NCBI RefSeq assembly: GCF_002156705.1
Contig: NZ_CP019893.1
Coordinates: forward strand, 558,001-622,000
Direction: 5' to 3'
DNA: 64,000 nt
DNA from: Natrarchaeobaculum aegyptiacum
GTDB taxonomy: Archaea > Halobacteriota > Halobacteria > Halobacteriales > Natrialbaceae
Below are positions 27,773-36,370 of the stretch, piece after piece (the stretch's first letter is position 1; the number at the start of each line of letters is the position of its first letter). Under the pieces are notes generated by a model. The model was given only the letters and a program-made list of their open reading frames with translations, did not search any database and had not been told where the DNA came from. Position numbers and translations under genes: made by a program.

Positions 27773-28453
27773 ATGTCCGAGACTGAACGAGCGAACGTTC
27801 ACGCACTCCCGATCTCGATCGAGTACGGCGGACGACCGCTCACGATCACCCCGGTCGTCCTCGAGACAGATCGCGGCCTCGTCCTCGTCGACGTCGGGCC
27901 GGAGGGAGCTATCGATGCCATCGCGAGCCACGTCGAAGACCTCGGTTACGACCTCCAGGACGTCTGGCTGGTGCTCTGTACCCACCACGACGGCGATCAC
28001 GTGGCCGGACTCGCCGAACTGCTCGAGCGAACTGACGCGATCGTCGCCGCTCACGAGGCGGAGGCACCCTACGTTCGTGGCGACGAGGAGCCGATCAAAG
28101 GGGACGGGGACCGCTATTCACCCGTCCGCGTGGACCTCGAGCTCGCCGACGGCGTCCGGATTCCGACGCTGGACGGCCCGGTCGAACTGGTCGAGACGCC
28201 GGGACACTCCCCCGGCCACGTCTCGCTATACAAACCCTCGTCGTCACTCCTGATCGCCGGCGACGCCCTCGTCGCTGACGGCGACGAACCGCTGTCGGGA
28301 CCGAAACCGGAGTATACGCCCGACGAGGAACGAGCACTCGAGTCGGTCGGGAGACTGGCCGACCTCGAGATCGATCAGGTCGTCTGTTATCACGGCGGCC
28401 ACGTCGAGGCCGGGAGCGACCGCATTCGCGAGATTGCGGCGACTCGAGACTGA
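27773..28453 (+). CDS. MBL fold metallo-hydrolase
   Basis: 226 residues from the ATG at 27773; a TTG 26 codons upstream is possible but less attractive. Metal-binding motif CTHHDGDHVAG (HxHxDH variant THHDGDH), then ETPGHSPGHVSLY, IAGDALVAD and YHGGHVEAG. Glyoxalase II-like hydrolase of unknown substrate. Divergent from the terpene-synthase-like gene and ends against the palindrome at 28487. Confidence 0.9.
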   Translation: MSETERANVHALPISIEYGGRPLTITPVVLETDRGLVLVDVGPEGAIDAIASHVEDLGYDLQDVWLVLCTHHDGDHVAGLAELLERTDAIVAAHEAEAPYVRGDEEPIKGDGDRYSPVRVDLELADGVRIPTLDGPVELVETPGHSPGHVSLYKPSSSLLIAGDALVADGDEPLSGPKPEYTPDEERALESVGRLADLEIDQVVCYHGGHVEAGSDRIREIAATRD

Positions 28454-28486
28454 CGGTCGCTGGCTGAAGACGAGAGCGAACGCCCT

Positions 28487-28573
28487 CTCATACGGATTCC
28501 TGTACCGATGTCCCGGCGCAACCGCGGCACGGGTCGCGGGTATGCCGGAACTGACGGACAGGAAACCGTATCA
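28487..28573. repeat. convergent-gap palindrome, copy A
   Basis: Left arm TCATACGGATTCCTGTAC (28488-28505) pairs imperfectly with ACAGGAAACCGTATCA at the right (28558-28573), and weaker pairing continues inward through CCCGGCGCA and TATGCCGG. It fills the gap between two convergent genes, and the right arm contains the TGA stop of the minus-strand gene at 28571. A second copy is at 59928. It may act as a bidirectional transcript-end structure. Confidence 0.7.
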
Positions 28574-29320
28574 GAGGTAGGAAGCGTCCCAGCGGGTCGC
28601 CTTCCGCTCGTTCCCACAGGCGTTACAGACGATCCGTCCCATCGAGTCCATCGCGTTGTCCAGCGAGTCACACTGCCCGCAGAACCAGCCGTACAGTTCC
28701 TCGCGATCCTCGGTCGCGTAGGTCCGGTAGAACGGCGCCGATTCGCCGCGGGCAGCCTCGCCGTAACTCACGAAGACCGTCTCGCCTTCGACCTCGAGTT
28801 CGTCGATCGCGGCCCAGCCTTCGTCCTCGAGCGTTCCCTCGACGTAGACGTTCTCGGTGAACGTCTCCTCGCCGATTTCGACCTCGCGAGTGTCGGCCCG
28901 TTCGAATCCGTGGTTCTGGTAGAAGGTGTTGCCGCCGTCGTTGTCCGCGAGAACGAGCCCCTGGACCTGTTCGGCACCCTCCTCGAGGAGAGTCTCGCGG
29001 GTGCGCACGAGTAATCTGACGCCGGTCCCGCCACCGCGGTGGTCGGGATCGACGTGGAGCCAGAGGATGCGCCCGGTCTTGTGAACGTCACCGATCAGGT
29101 CACAGTGGGCGAAACCGGCGGGTTCGCCGTCGCGTTCGACCAGCAGGGCGATCGTCTCGTCGGCAGCGAGTTCGTCGGCGAACTCGTCGTCGTACCACTG
29201 GTCGATCGCGCTCTCGATCGTCTCCTCGTCGAGAAAATCCGTGTACGAAGAGTCGAGTGAGTTCCTGGCGATCGAGCGGACGGCCTCGAGATCTCCCGGC
29301 GTGGCTTCACGAATTTCCAT
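28571..29320 (-). CDS. GNAT acetyltransferase with C-terminal zinc ribbon
   Basis: 249 residues from the ATG at 29320. GNAT core: MEIREATPGDLEAVRSIARN, FLDEETIESAIDQWYDD, acetyl-CoA loop LHVDPDHRGGGTGVRLL and NDGGNTFYQNHGFERAD. After the transferase domain come ~60 residues with EGETVFVSYGE and then a zinc ribbon with Cys214, Cys217, Cys232 and Cys235 (CGQCDS...CNACGN). The zinc ribbon suggests a protein or nucleic-acid partner. A TATA-like ACGTTTTGTA lies about 27-35 nt upstream. Confidence 0.88.
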   Translation of the reverse strand: MEIREATPGDLEAVRSIARNSLDSSYTDFLDEETIESAIDQWYDDEFADELAADETIALLVERDGEPAGFAHCDLIGDVHKTGRILWLHVDPDHRGGGTGVRLLVRTRETLLEEGAEQVQGLVLADNDGGNTFYQNHGFERADTREVEIGEETFTENVYVEGTLEDEGWAAIDELEVEGETVFVSYGEAARGESAPFYRTYATEDREELYGWFCGQCDSLDNAMDSMGRIVCNACGNERKATRWDASYL

Positions 29321-29494
29321 ACCCCATCTACCATCCCCTCCTACAAAACGTATGCCCACGTGGCACCATTCGCGACGCCCGTCCAGTTCGACGACGAGAT
29401 GCACACGAATCGTCGGAACGTACGGACGTCGGTGGCTGGAACTGCCGATAGCCCGGGGGATAAGATTCACGTCGCTGTCGCGGGACGTACGGGT

Positions 29495-30592
29495 ATGACC
29501 GACGACGCTGCCGAGCCGCCCGACGGAAGCGACCCGCCCGACGGCGTACAGGATCTCGAGTACGACAACGAACCGTTCACCTACGACGGGGGACGGGTCG
29601 ATCCCGGCGAGTCGGCGAACATCCGCTACGGAATCAGCGAGACCTATCTCGGCGATCCCGTCCGGATCCCGGTGACGATCGTCAACGGCCCGTACCCCGG
29701 TCCGACCGTCTTCCTCTCTGCGGCGGCCCACGGCGACGAATTAAACGGCATCGAGGTCGTCCGGGAAGTCGCACACGACTGGGACCACACCGACCTCCAC
29801 GGGACGCTGGTCTGTCTCCCCGTGTTGAACGTCCCGGGGTTTCTGGCACAGGAACGCTACCTCCCGATCTACGACCGGGACCTCAACCGCTCGTTTCCCG
29901 GGCGAGAGGGATCGACCAGCGCCCGACGGATGGCCCATCGCATCTTCAGGAACTTCGTCGCCCCCTGCGACCTCGGAATCGACTTTCACACCTCGACCCG
30001 CGGCCGGACCAACATGCTCCACGTGCGGGCGAACGTCAATAATTTTACCGTGAACCGCCTCGCGCGGGCGTTCAGTTCGAACGTCGTGATCGGGGGCGAA
30101 GGACCCTCGGGAACGCTTCGTCGCGAGGCGACCGACGCCGGCGTCCCGACGATCACCGTCGAGATGGGCGAGGCTCACCGCTTCCAGCGCCGACTGATAG
30201 ACCGCGCGCTGACCGGCGTCGCGAGCGTCCTCGCGGAATTTGGCTGTCACCCGGATTCGTCGGTCCACTGGCCCGGCTGGCGAACCGTCATCGACGCCGA
30301 CGACGAGAAAACCTGGCTTCGCGCGGATGCCGGTGGAATCGTCGACATGAAACGCGGTCGGGGTGCCCTCGTCGAGGAAGGCGAGGTCATCTGTACGATC
30401 ACCAACCCGTTCAAAGAAGAAGACGAGGTCGTCACCGTCGAGGCCCCCTTCACGGGACTGATCGTCGGTGTCCTCGAGAACCCCGTCGTCTACCCCGGAA
30501 ACCCGCTGTGTCACCTCGTCGGCCTCTCGGCTGACACCAGGATCGCACTCGAGCGCGAACAGACGACCGAGCGCTCTCGAAGCGAACTCTAG
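29495..30592 (+). CDS. succinylglutamate desuccinylase/aspartoacylase family protein
   Basis: 365 residues from the ATG at 29495; the frame extends 45 codons further but the TATA-like GGATAAGATT near 29459 favours this start. Zinc carboxypeptidase-like fold: AAAHGDELNGIEVV gives the first His and Glu ligands, DLNRSFPG the arginine/substrate motif, DFHTSTRGR the second His and TVEMGEAHRF the catalytic Glu region. The C-terminal ~100 residues form a biotinyl-like beta domain (LVEEGEVICTITNPF, VEAPFTGLIVGVLENPVVYP). Hydrolyses an N-acyl amino acid or similar amide; substrate unknown. Confidence 0.9.
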   Translation: MTDDAAEPPDGSDPPDGVQDLEYDNEPFTYDGGRVDPGESANIRYGISETYLGDPVRIPVTIVNGPYPGPTVFLSAAAHGDELNGIEVVREVAHDWDHTDLHGTLVCLPVLNVPGFLAQERYLPIYDRDLNRSFPGREGSTSARRMAHRIFRNFVAPCDLGIDFHTSTRGRTNMLHVRANVNNFTVNRLARAFSSNVVIGGEGPSGTLRREATDAGVPTITVEMGEAHRFQRRLIDRALTGVASVLAEFGCHPDSSVHWPGWRTVIDADDEKTWLRADAGGIVDMKRGRGALVEEGEVICTITNPFKEEDEVVTVEAPFTGLIVGVLENPVVYPGNPLCHLVGLSADTRIALEREQTTERSRSEL

Positions 30593-30728
30593 GGACCAGT
30601 AAATCACCGTTCGCGGCTCCGAACACGTCGGCCGTCGCGTGACCCGGAACATCGATCGTTACTGTCCGAGGTCTCGAGGCGTCAAAGGTAAGTTCTATAC
30701 CCTCACGGTCGAACGTCCACACGAGCGC

Positions 30729-31193
30729 ATGAGTCAGTCTTACAATCGCGGCCTCGTCGAGGACTTCGGTCGCTGGAAGGAGTTCTCGGCCGGGATGTGG
30801 GCCTGGATCTTCCACAAGTTCACTGGGTGGATCCTCATCGGCTACCTGTTTACCCACATCGCGGTGTTGAGCACGGCCGTTGGTGGTGTACAGGGCGAAA
30901 CGGTCGAAGTGGACACTGCGGCGTTACCGAACGTCGAGAACATCGGCGTCGCAGACGTCGACATCTACACGGCCACGCTGGGTGGACTCGAGAGTCTCCT
31001 CATCATCCGGATTCTCGAAGTCGGCCTCCTCGCCGTTGCCGTCTTCCACATTCTCAACGGCCTCCGGCTGTTGCTGGTCGACCTCGGGATCGGTCTGGAC
31101 TCCCAGGACAAGAGTTTCTACGCGTCGCTGATCCTCACGGGGATCATCACCGTCGCGTCCGTTCCGACGTTCACCACGGGGGTGGGCTTCTAA
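30729..31193 (+). CDS. sdhC: succinate dehydrogenase cytochrome b subunit SdhC
   Basis: Membrane anchor of complex II. 154 residues from the ATG at 30729. Three helices: [50 protein letters not shown] and [16 protein letters not shown]. The motif [13 protein letters not shown] is the haem/quinone-region signature in variant form. First gene of sdhCDBA; its stop overlaps the sdhD start. Confidence 0.93.
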   Translation: MSQSYNRGLVEDFGRWKEFSAGMWAWIFHKFTGWILIGYLFTHIAVLSTAVGGVQGETVEVDTAALPNVENIGVADVDIYTATLGGLESLLIIRILEVGLLAVAVFHILNGLRLLLVDLGIGLDSQDKSFYASLILTGIITVASVPTFTTGVGF

Positions 31194-31558
31194 TGGCCGA
31201 ACGACACTCCTCGTTCGTCCCCGGGGGTACCGCCTGGTTCCTCCAGCGCGTGACGGCGGCGTTCCTGATCGTCGTGCTGGCGATGCACTTTTTCCTGTTG
31301 CACTTCGTCAACCACGCCTACGCTGTCACCCTCGACGACACGGTTGCTCGCATGGAGAACGTGGGCTACTTCCTGACGATGGTGTTGTTCCTCTGGGCCG
31401 GCGCGTTCCACGGTATCAACGGCGTCTACAACGCACTCGTCAACCAGGGACTCAGCGGCACCCCGAAGAAGGTAGTGCTTGCAGTCCTTACACTGGCAGG
31501 CCTCGCACTCGTCGCACAGGGCACCTACGTTGCACTCGTCATGGCGGGGTGGATGTAA
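31193..31558 (+). CDS. sdhD: succinate dehydrogenase membrane anchor SdhD
   Basis: 121 residues with three membrane helices: WFLQRVTAAFLIVVLAMHFFL, YFLTMVLFLWAGAFHGINGV and VVLAVLTLAGLALVAQGTYV. The His residues in AMHFFLLHFVNH and FHGINGVYN are placed as haem or quinone ligands. The ATG overlaps the sdhC TAA (31191-31193) and sdhB starts 2 nt after its stop. Confidence 0.92.
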   Translation: MAERHSSFVPGGTAWFLQRVTAAFLIVVLAMHFFLLHFVNHAYAVTLDDTVARMENVGYFLTMVLFLWAGAFHGINGVYNALVNQGLSGTPKKVVLAVLTLAGLALVAQGTYVALVMAGWM

Positions 31559-31559
31559 C

Positions 31560-32435
31560 ATGAGCACGCAACAACAAGAACCCGAATCGCAGGAAGCACC
31601 GGCAGACCCCGAGATGAAGGGGACGCAGTCGCCCCAGGAGCGGCGACTCGAGGAGAAAGAAGCGGGACTCGACGCCCAGGCCGAAGCGGATGCGGAAGCC
31701 GAGGGCGAGACGGTCCACATCAAGGTCTTCCGATACGACCCCGAAGTCGAAGCCAAGCAGGAACCGCGCTTCGACGACTTCCACGTCCCCTTCGAGAAGG
31801 GGATGACTGTCCTCGACGCGGTCATGTACGCCCGCGACGAGTTCGACTCCTCGCTTACGTTCCGCCACTCCTGTCGGCAGGCCGTCTGTGGCTCCGACGC
31901 CTTCTTCGTCAACGGCCGGCAGAAACTCGGCTGCAAGACCCAGCTCGCCGATCTCGAGCAGCCGATTCGTATCGAACCGCTACCCCACCAGGAGGTCGTC
32001 AAGGACCTGGTCGTCGACATGGACCACTTCTACGACCAGATGCACGCCGTCGAGCCGTACTTCCAGGACGAAGATACGCCGGATCCGGCCGACCTCGAAG
32101 AACAGCGCCAGAGTCCCGAGAACCGCGAGAAGATCAAGATGTCCTCGCGCTGTATCTGGTGTGGCGCGTGTATGTCCTCGTGTAACATCGCTGCCGGTGA
32201 CAACGAGTACCTCGGTCCCGCGGCGATCAACAAGGCCTACAAGTTCGCGATGGACGACCGCGAAAGCGAGGAGATCAAAGAGCATCGGCTCCGCATCTTA
32301 GAGCAGGAACACGGCGTCTGGCGTTGCCAGACCCAGTTCTCCTGTACCGAGGTGTGTCCGAAAGACATCCCGCTCACCGAGCACATTCAGGAGCTCAAAC
32401 GGGAAGCTGTGAAGAAGAACCTGAAGTTCTGGTAA
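31560..32435 (+). CDS. sdhB: succinate dehydrogenase iron-sulfur subunit SdhB
   Basis: Electron-transfer subunit of complex II. 291 residues. An acidic N-terminal extension of about 50 residues precedes the plant-type [2Fe-2S] domain (HSCRQAVCGSDAFF...GC). The C-terminal domain has the [4Fe-4S]/[3Fe-4S] cysteines in CIWCGACMSSCN, CQTQFSC and CTEVCPKDIPL. The long extension is common in haloarchaeal versions. Confidence 0.96.
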   Translation: MSTQQQEPESQEAPADPEMKGTQSPQERRLEEKEAGLDAQAEADAEAEGETVHIKVFRYDPEVEAKQEPRFDDFHVPFEKGMTVLDAVMYARDEFDSSLTFRHSCRQAVCGSDAFFVNGRQKLGCKTQLADLEQPIRIEPLPHQEVVKDLVVDMDHFYDQMHAVEPYFQDEDTPDPADLEEQRQSPENREKIKMSSRCIWCGACMSSCNIAAGDNEYLGPAAINKAYKFAMDDRESEEIKEHRLRILEQEHGVWRCQTQFSCTEVCPKDIPLTEHIQELKREAVKKNLKFW

Positions 32436-32436
32436 T

Positions 32437-34275
32437 ATGTACGAACACGACGTCATCGTGGTCGGCGCCGGCGGCGCCGGCCTCCGGGCCGCAATCGCAG
32501 CGCACGAGGCGGGAGCCGACACGGCGCTCGTCACGAAACTCCACCCGGTCCGCAGCCACACCGGTGCCGCGGAAGGTGGGATCAACGCCGCCCTCCAGGA
32601 GGGCGACGACTGGGAACTCCACGCCTACGACACGATGAAGGGTTCCGACTACCTGGGCGACGCCCCGGCAGTCGAGACCCTCGCACAGGACTCCCCCGAG
32701 GACACGATGCGACTCGAGCACTGGGGGATGCCCTTCTCGCGCGAAGAGGACGGGACAGTCTCCCAGCGGCCGTTCGGTGGTCTCTCGTACCCACGAACGA
32801 CGTTCGCTGGCGCCGAGACCGGTCACCACCTGCTGCACACGATGTACGAGCAGGTCGTCAAGCGAGGCATTCAGGTCTACGACGAGTGGTACGTGATGAA
32901 CCTCGCGGTCACCGACGAGGACGACCCCAACGATCGGACCTGCCACGGCGTCGTCGCCTACGACGTCCAGACCGGTCAGATCGAGGGCTTCAAGGCCAAC
33001 AGCGGTGTCATCCTCGCGACCGGTGGCCCCGGTCAGGCGTTCGACCACACCACCAACGCCGTCTCCTGTACCGGTGACGGTCACGCGATCGCCTACCGCG
33101 CCGGCGCGCCGCTCGAGGACATGGAGTTCATCCAGTTCCACCCGACTTCGCTGCCGTCGACGGGCGTCCTGATCTCCGAGGGTGTCCGTGGCGAAGGTGG
33201 CATCCTCTACAACAACGAGGGCGAACGGTTCATGTTCGAGTACGGCTACGCGAACAACTCCGGCGAACTCGCCTCTCGCGACGTCGTCGCCCGTGCCGAA
33301 CTCACCGAGGTTGCCGAAGGCCGGGGCGTCAACGACGAGTACGTCCACCTCGACATGCGCCACCTCGGTGAAGAGCGCATCCTGGACCGCCTCGAGAACA
33401 TCCTCCACCTCGCAGAGGACTTCGAAGGCGTCGACGGGCTCGTCGAACCGATGCCGGTCAAACCCGGCCAGCACTACGCGATGGGTGGGATCGACGTCGA
33501 CGAGAACGGTCAGACCTGCATCAACGGCCTCTATGCCGCTGGCGAGGCTGCCTGTGTCTCCGTCCACGGCGGTAACCGACTCGGCGGCAACGCGTTACCC
33601 GAACTGATCGTCTTCGGCAAGCGCGCCGGTCGCCACGCCGCCGGTGAGGACCTTGGCGAACCCCAGATCCAGACCGGCTACGGCGACGACGTCGAAGACG
33701 AAACCGACGCGGACCTCCCAGTCCAGCCCGGCGAAGCCGGCCTCGAGACCGCGGGTGGCGTCGCCGCAGACGGTGGCGTTGCAGCCGACGCCGAGGGCAT
33801 TCTGGAGCGGACCGTCGAGCGCGAACGCGAACGCGTCGACCGCCTGATGGATCGCAACGAGGGCATCCAGCACGCCGAGATCCGTCAGAAGCTCCAGAAG
33901 GCGATGACCGACCACGTCAACGTCTTCCGTACCGAAGAGGGCATCAAGAAGGCGCTCCGGGTTATCCGCGAGTGCCGCGAGCAGTATCAGGACGTCTACG
34001 TCGACGACCCCTCGCGCACGTTCAACACCGATCTCCAGCAGACCTACGAGACACGCAACTTGATCGACGTCGCCGAGACGATCGCACTCGGCGCGCTCGT
34101 GCGCAACGAGTTCCGTGGTGCCCACTGGCGACAGGAGAATCAAGAACGCGACGACGAGAACTGGCTCAAACACACGCTCATCTCCTGGAACGGCGGCGAG
34201 CCCAGGATCTTCTACCGCCCGGTGATCCTCGAGGGCGAAGAGAAGACCTACGAGCCGAAAGAGCGCAGTTACTGA
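32437..34275 (+). CDS. sdhA: succinate dehydrogenase flavoprotein subunit SdhA
   Basis: Catalytic subunit that oxidises succinate to fumarate with covalently bound FAD. 612 residues. Dinucleotide-binding motif VVGAGGAGLRAAIAAHEAGA at the N-terminus, FAD-linked His in VRSHTGAAEGGINAA, active-site regions QFHPTSLPSTGVL, EGVRGEGGILYN and the GAGEAACVSVHGGNRLGGN-type motif (AAGEAACVSVHGGNRLGGNA). The C-terminal helical domain includes EYRGAHWR-like EFRGAHWRQENQERDD. Last gene of the operon. Confidence 0.97.
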   Translation: MYEHDVIVVGAGGAGLRAAIAAHEAGADTALVTKLHPVRSHTGAAEGGINAALQEGDDWELHAYDTMKGSDYLGDAPAVETLAQDSPEDTMRLEHWGMPFSREEDGTVSQRPFGGLSYPRTTFAGAETGHHLLHTMYEQVVKRGIQVYDEWYVMNLAVTDEDDPNDRTCHGVVAYDVQTGQIEGFKANSGVILATGGPGQAFDHTTNAVSCTGDGHAIAYRAGAPLEDMEFIQFHPTSLPSTGVLISEGVRGEGGILYNNEGERFMFEYGYANNSGELASRDVVARAELTEVAEGRGVNDEYVHLDMRHLGEERILDRLENILHLAEDFEGVDGLVEPMPVKPGQHYAMGGIDVDENGQTCINGLYAAGEAACVSVHGGNRLGGNALPELIVFGKRAGRHAAGEDLGEPQIQTGYGDDVEDETDADLPVQPGEAGLETAGGVAADGGVAADAEGILERTVERERERVDRLMDRNEGIQHAEIRQKLQKAMTDHVNVFRTEEGIKKALRVIRECREQYQDVYVDDPSRTFNTDLQQTYETRNLIDVAETIALGALVRNEFRGAHWRQENQERDDENWLKHTLISWNGGEPRIFYRPVILEGEEKTYEPKERSY

Positions 34276-34427
34276 GCCACCGCTCACCCGGTAGATTCAG
34301 CCGGATTTCCGTTTCTCTTCCCGTTCGATTCGAATCAGCTATCGGCGATTCAGCCGCTCACAACCCGTCACGTACCGGCCAGTCGACACCAGCAGGCCTA
34401 TCCGTGCGTGCCCCCGAGTTCGAGACG

Positions 34428-34610
34428 ATGAGCCTCGAGCGATTCGTCAAAGCCAATCTCCTGGTCTTGCCTATCGTTCTCGTCGTCGGCTACTTCTACC
34501 TCGCTTCGCTCCCGGTGATCGTACTTCCGATCGGCGTGGCGTACGTCACTGCCTCCGTGCTACTCACGTTCGCGTGGATCATGTCGCGGCTCTCCTTGCG
34601 GCTGTGGTAA
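34428..34610 (+). CDS. small membrane protein
   Basis: 60 residues from the ATG at 34428, two helices (LLVLPIVLVVGYFYLASL and VIVLPIGVAYVTASVLLTFAW) and a basic end RLSLRLW. About 150 nt after sdhA, so it may share or follow its transcript. No family recognised. Confidence 0.55.
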   Translation: MSLERFVKANLLVLPIVLVVGYFYLASLPVIVLPIGVAYVTASVLLTFAWIMSRLSLRLW

Positions 34611-34683
34611 CCGACGTGAGAGTCTCGACGACGACCGAGTGGGAAGTTCTCACTTCGTCCGCGTTCACCCGGAACTGCTGCTC

Positions 34684-34878
34684 TCACAATCCGAGGGCAT
34701 CGAGGAGGTCGACGCCGATGTCCGCGTAGTCGATCAGTTTGTATCCGATGAAGATTCCGACGATCCCCATGATGCCGGGGAGTTCCGGCGGCGCCGGGAT
34801 TGGGACATTGAGAAACCGGAACAGGGCACCGGTGAGCAATCCGGTGAGTAGCGCGAGGACAGTAATCTGCGTCGACAT
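34684..34878 (-). CDS. XapX domain-containing small membrane protein
   Basis: 64 residues. XapX-type pattern: two helices separated by the signature FLNVPIPAPPELPGIMGIVG (PAPP followed by a glycine-rich helix), then IGYKLIDYADIGVDLLDALG. Members are small membrane proteins of unknown function. It is convergent with the small membrane gene at 34428. Confidence 0.85.
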   Translation of the reverse strand: MSTQITVLALLTGLLTGALFRFLNVPIPAPPELPGIMGIVGIFIGYKLIDYADIGVDLLDALGL

Positions 34879-35120
34879 CCCTTCTCACTCTGGCGGGAGG
34901 ACACAAAAACGGCACGTCCATCCTCTCTCGGTCGGACATTAGCCCCGACGCCGCTCGAGTCGCTCGTTAGCCGGTGGAGTACCACGACCAGCGATAGCCG
35001 TCTCGTCGATTGGTACAAATTCCGGACTGTCCGATTGTAGTGGCCTGAAGACGTGATGGATGAAATTTCGACGACGGGATGCTGACGATACCGGCAAGTG
35101 AACTCGGCGGGGAGCAATGA

Positions 35121-35160
35121 TTTCGACGATCGTTGAAATAGGGATTTATTATCGTCGAAA
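35121..35160. promoter_or_regulatory. TATA box flanked by 10-bp inverted repeat, winged-helix gene promoter
   Basis: TTTCGACGAT (35121-35130) and ATCGTCGAAA (35151-35160) are perfect inverted repeats 20 bp apart, flanking the TATA-like ATTTATT (35144-35150), 25-31 nt before the ATG at 35175. A further half-site ATCGTTGAAA (35129-35138) overlaps the first arm, and TTTCGACGA recurs at 35066-35074. This is probably an operator array for the gene it precedes. Confidence 0.6.
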
Positions 35161-35174
35161 GACATCGTCCGACT

Positions 35175-35417
35175 ATGCAACCGAATCCACCGGAACCGAT
35201 CGACACCGACCTCGATCTCTCCGTGCCGCCGGCCCTCGAGTCACCACGAGCCAAGCTGATCTACCTGTACGTGAGCGCTCGCGACGGTGCCACAGTCGAA
35301 CAGCTACAGGTGGACCTCGCGATCAAGAAAGGGACGGCGCTGTCGATCGCCAGCACGCTCCGAAAGCGAGGATTCCTCGAGCGAACCGACGATGGATTCG
35401 ATATCTGTGGCCAGTAG
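35175..35417 (+). CDS. small winged-helix DNA-binding protein
   Basis: 80 residues. One winged helix-turn-helix: SPRAKLIYLYVSARDGATVE, LQVDLAIKKGTALSIASTLR (recognition helix) and KRGFLERTDDGFDICGQ (wing). It consists of little more than the DNA-binding domain, as in MarR/TrmB-related small regulators. The promoter repeats at 35121-35160 make autoregulation likely (inference). It ends 4 nt from the convergent HD gene. Confidence 0.85.
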   Translation: MQPNPPEPIDTDLDLSVPPALESPRAKLIYLYVSARDGATVEQLQVDLAIKKGTALSIASTLRKRGFLERTDDGFDICGQ

Positions 35418-35420
35418 CGT

Positions 35421-36236
35421 CTAGAGTTCGATCCGTTCGACGAGTTGTTCCCGGTTTTCGTTCGTGTTGACCGCGACGATCCTGATCTGGTCCTCGAGGC
35501 CGGATCCACTGAGTTTCGCCTTCAGAAGGTTGTCCACCTGGTAGACACCCGCGGCGTTGGTCATCGCGATCTCGACCATCACCGGACGTGTGTCACCTTC
35601 GTACAGCGAGACGCGTTCGATCGCCTGACTCGAGAGGGTGTTGATGCCCCGCCCGCCGTGTTCGTAGGGGATGCGCGATCGCCCGCGTTCCATGTCGAGG
35701 GCGTCAGCGACGCGGATGACGCCTGCTTCCGTCGTCAGCGGCGTCTCGGCGCGGTGGTGACAGAGGATCGCGTGGAGGACCTCTCCTTTCACCCGGACTC
35801 GTCCGGCGACGTCGTAGAACTCCGGGAGGATGCGATCCAGAATGTCAGCTGCGAGCGGGATCGAGTAGTAGGCGTGGTCGTCGCGGTGGACGACGTGGCC
35901 GACGTCGTGGAGCATCGCAGCCAGCGCGATGATCACCGACTCGTCTTCTTCGGCCAGATCCTGTTCGCGGGCCCCGTTGAAGTCGACGTCGCTCGCCTTG
36001 AGCAGGTCGTACAGACAGAGCGCGCGGTTGCGGACGATCTCGATGTGTTTCGGACCGTGGTCGTTGTAGCGCATCCGGTCGACCGCGTTGACGTTCTGGG
36101 CCTCGAGATAGGTCTGAATTTCCTCGTCGTCGTCGACCACCTCGAGGACGGCGTTGAGCTTCTCGTCGGGGAAGTTGTGACTGTCGTCGGGGTCGTACAC
36201 CCGGCGGGACCCCTCGTCGGCGGCGCGTTCGCTCAT
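35421..36236 (-). CDS. HD domain metal-dependent phosphohydrolase
   Basis: 271 residues. HD-domain metal ligands: His in KHIEIVRNRALCLYDLL, the HD pair in AAMLHDVGHVVHRDDHAYYS, further His in ILCHHRAET and the distal Asp in RVADALDMERGRSR. The last ~80 residues form an extra domain (VSLYEGDTRPVMVEIAMTNA). Such proteins hydrolyse nucleotides or cyclic nucleotides; the substrate here is unknown. Confidence 0.9.
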   Translation of the reverse strand: MSERAADEGSRRVYDPDDSHNFPDEKLNAVLEVVDDDEEIQTYLEAQNVNAVDRMRYNDHGPKHIEIVRNRALCLYDLLKASDVDFNGAREQDLAEEDESVIIALAAMLHDVGHVVHRDDHAYYSIPLAADILDRILPEFYDVAGRVRVKGEVLHAILCHHRAETPLTTEAGVIRVADALDMERGRSRIPYEHGGRGINTLSSQAIERVSLYEGDTRPVMVEIAMTNAAGVYQVDNLLKAKLSGSGLEDQIRIVAVNTNENREQLVERIEL

Positions 36237-36304
36237 AGAGGTACGTCCGTGGCTGGTAGCAAAAGGGCTGCGGCGACCACGTCTTGGTGCAGGTTTGACA
36301 TCCT

Positions 36305-36310
36305 CCCGCG
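36305..36310. repeat. distal arm of the split right-end hairpin of TnpB element 2
   Basis: CCCGCG at 36305-36310 pairs with CGCGGG at 37710-37715 once the 1387-bp insertion and one TAAA copy are removed. Confidence 0.7.
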
Positions 36311-36316
36311 CCTAAA

Positions 36317-36329
36317 CAGTAGTTGCTGA
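36317..36329 (+). repeat. left terminal inverted repeat of the IS
   Basis: CAGTAGTTGCTGA, exact reverse complement of 37691-37703, with TAAA immediately outside. Confidence 0.88.
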
Positions 36330-36370
36330 AGTGACCAAGTGACGATTGCCGTCGCGGTCGTTGTCTCGAT

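Noticed and set aside
36311-36316. Longer target duplication (5-6 bp) for the IS
   Set aside because: Left flank CCTAAA and right flank TAAAGT agree only over TAAA.
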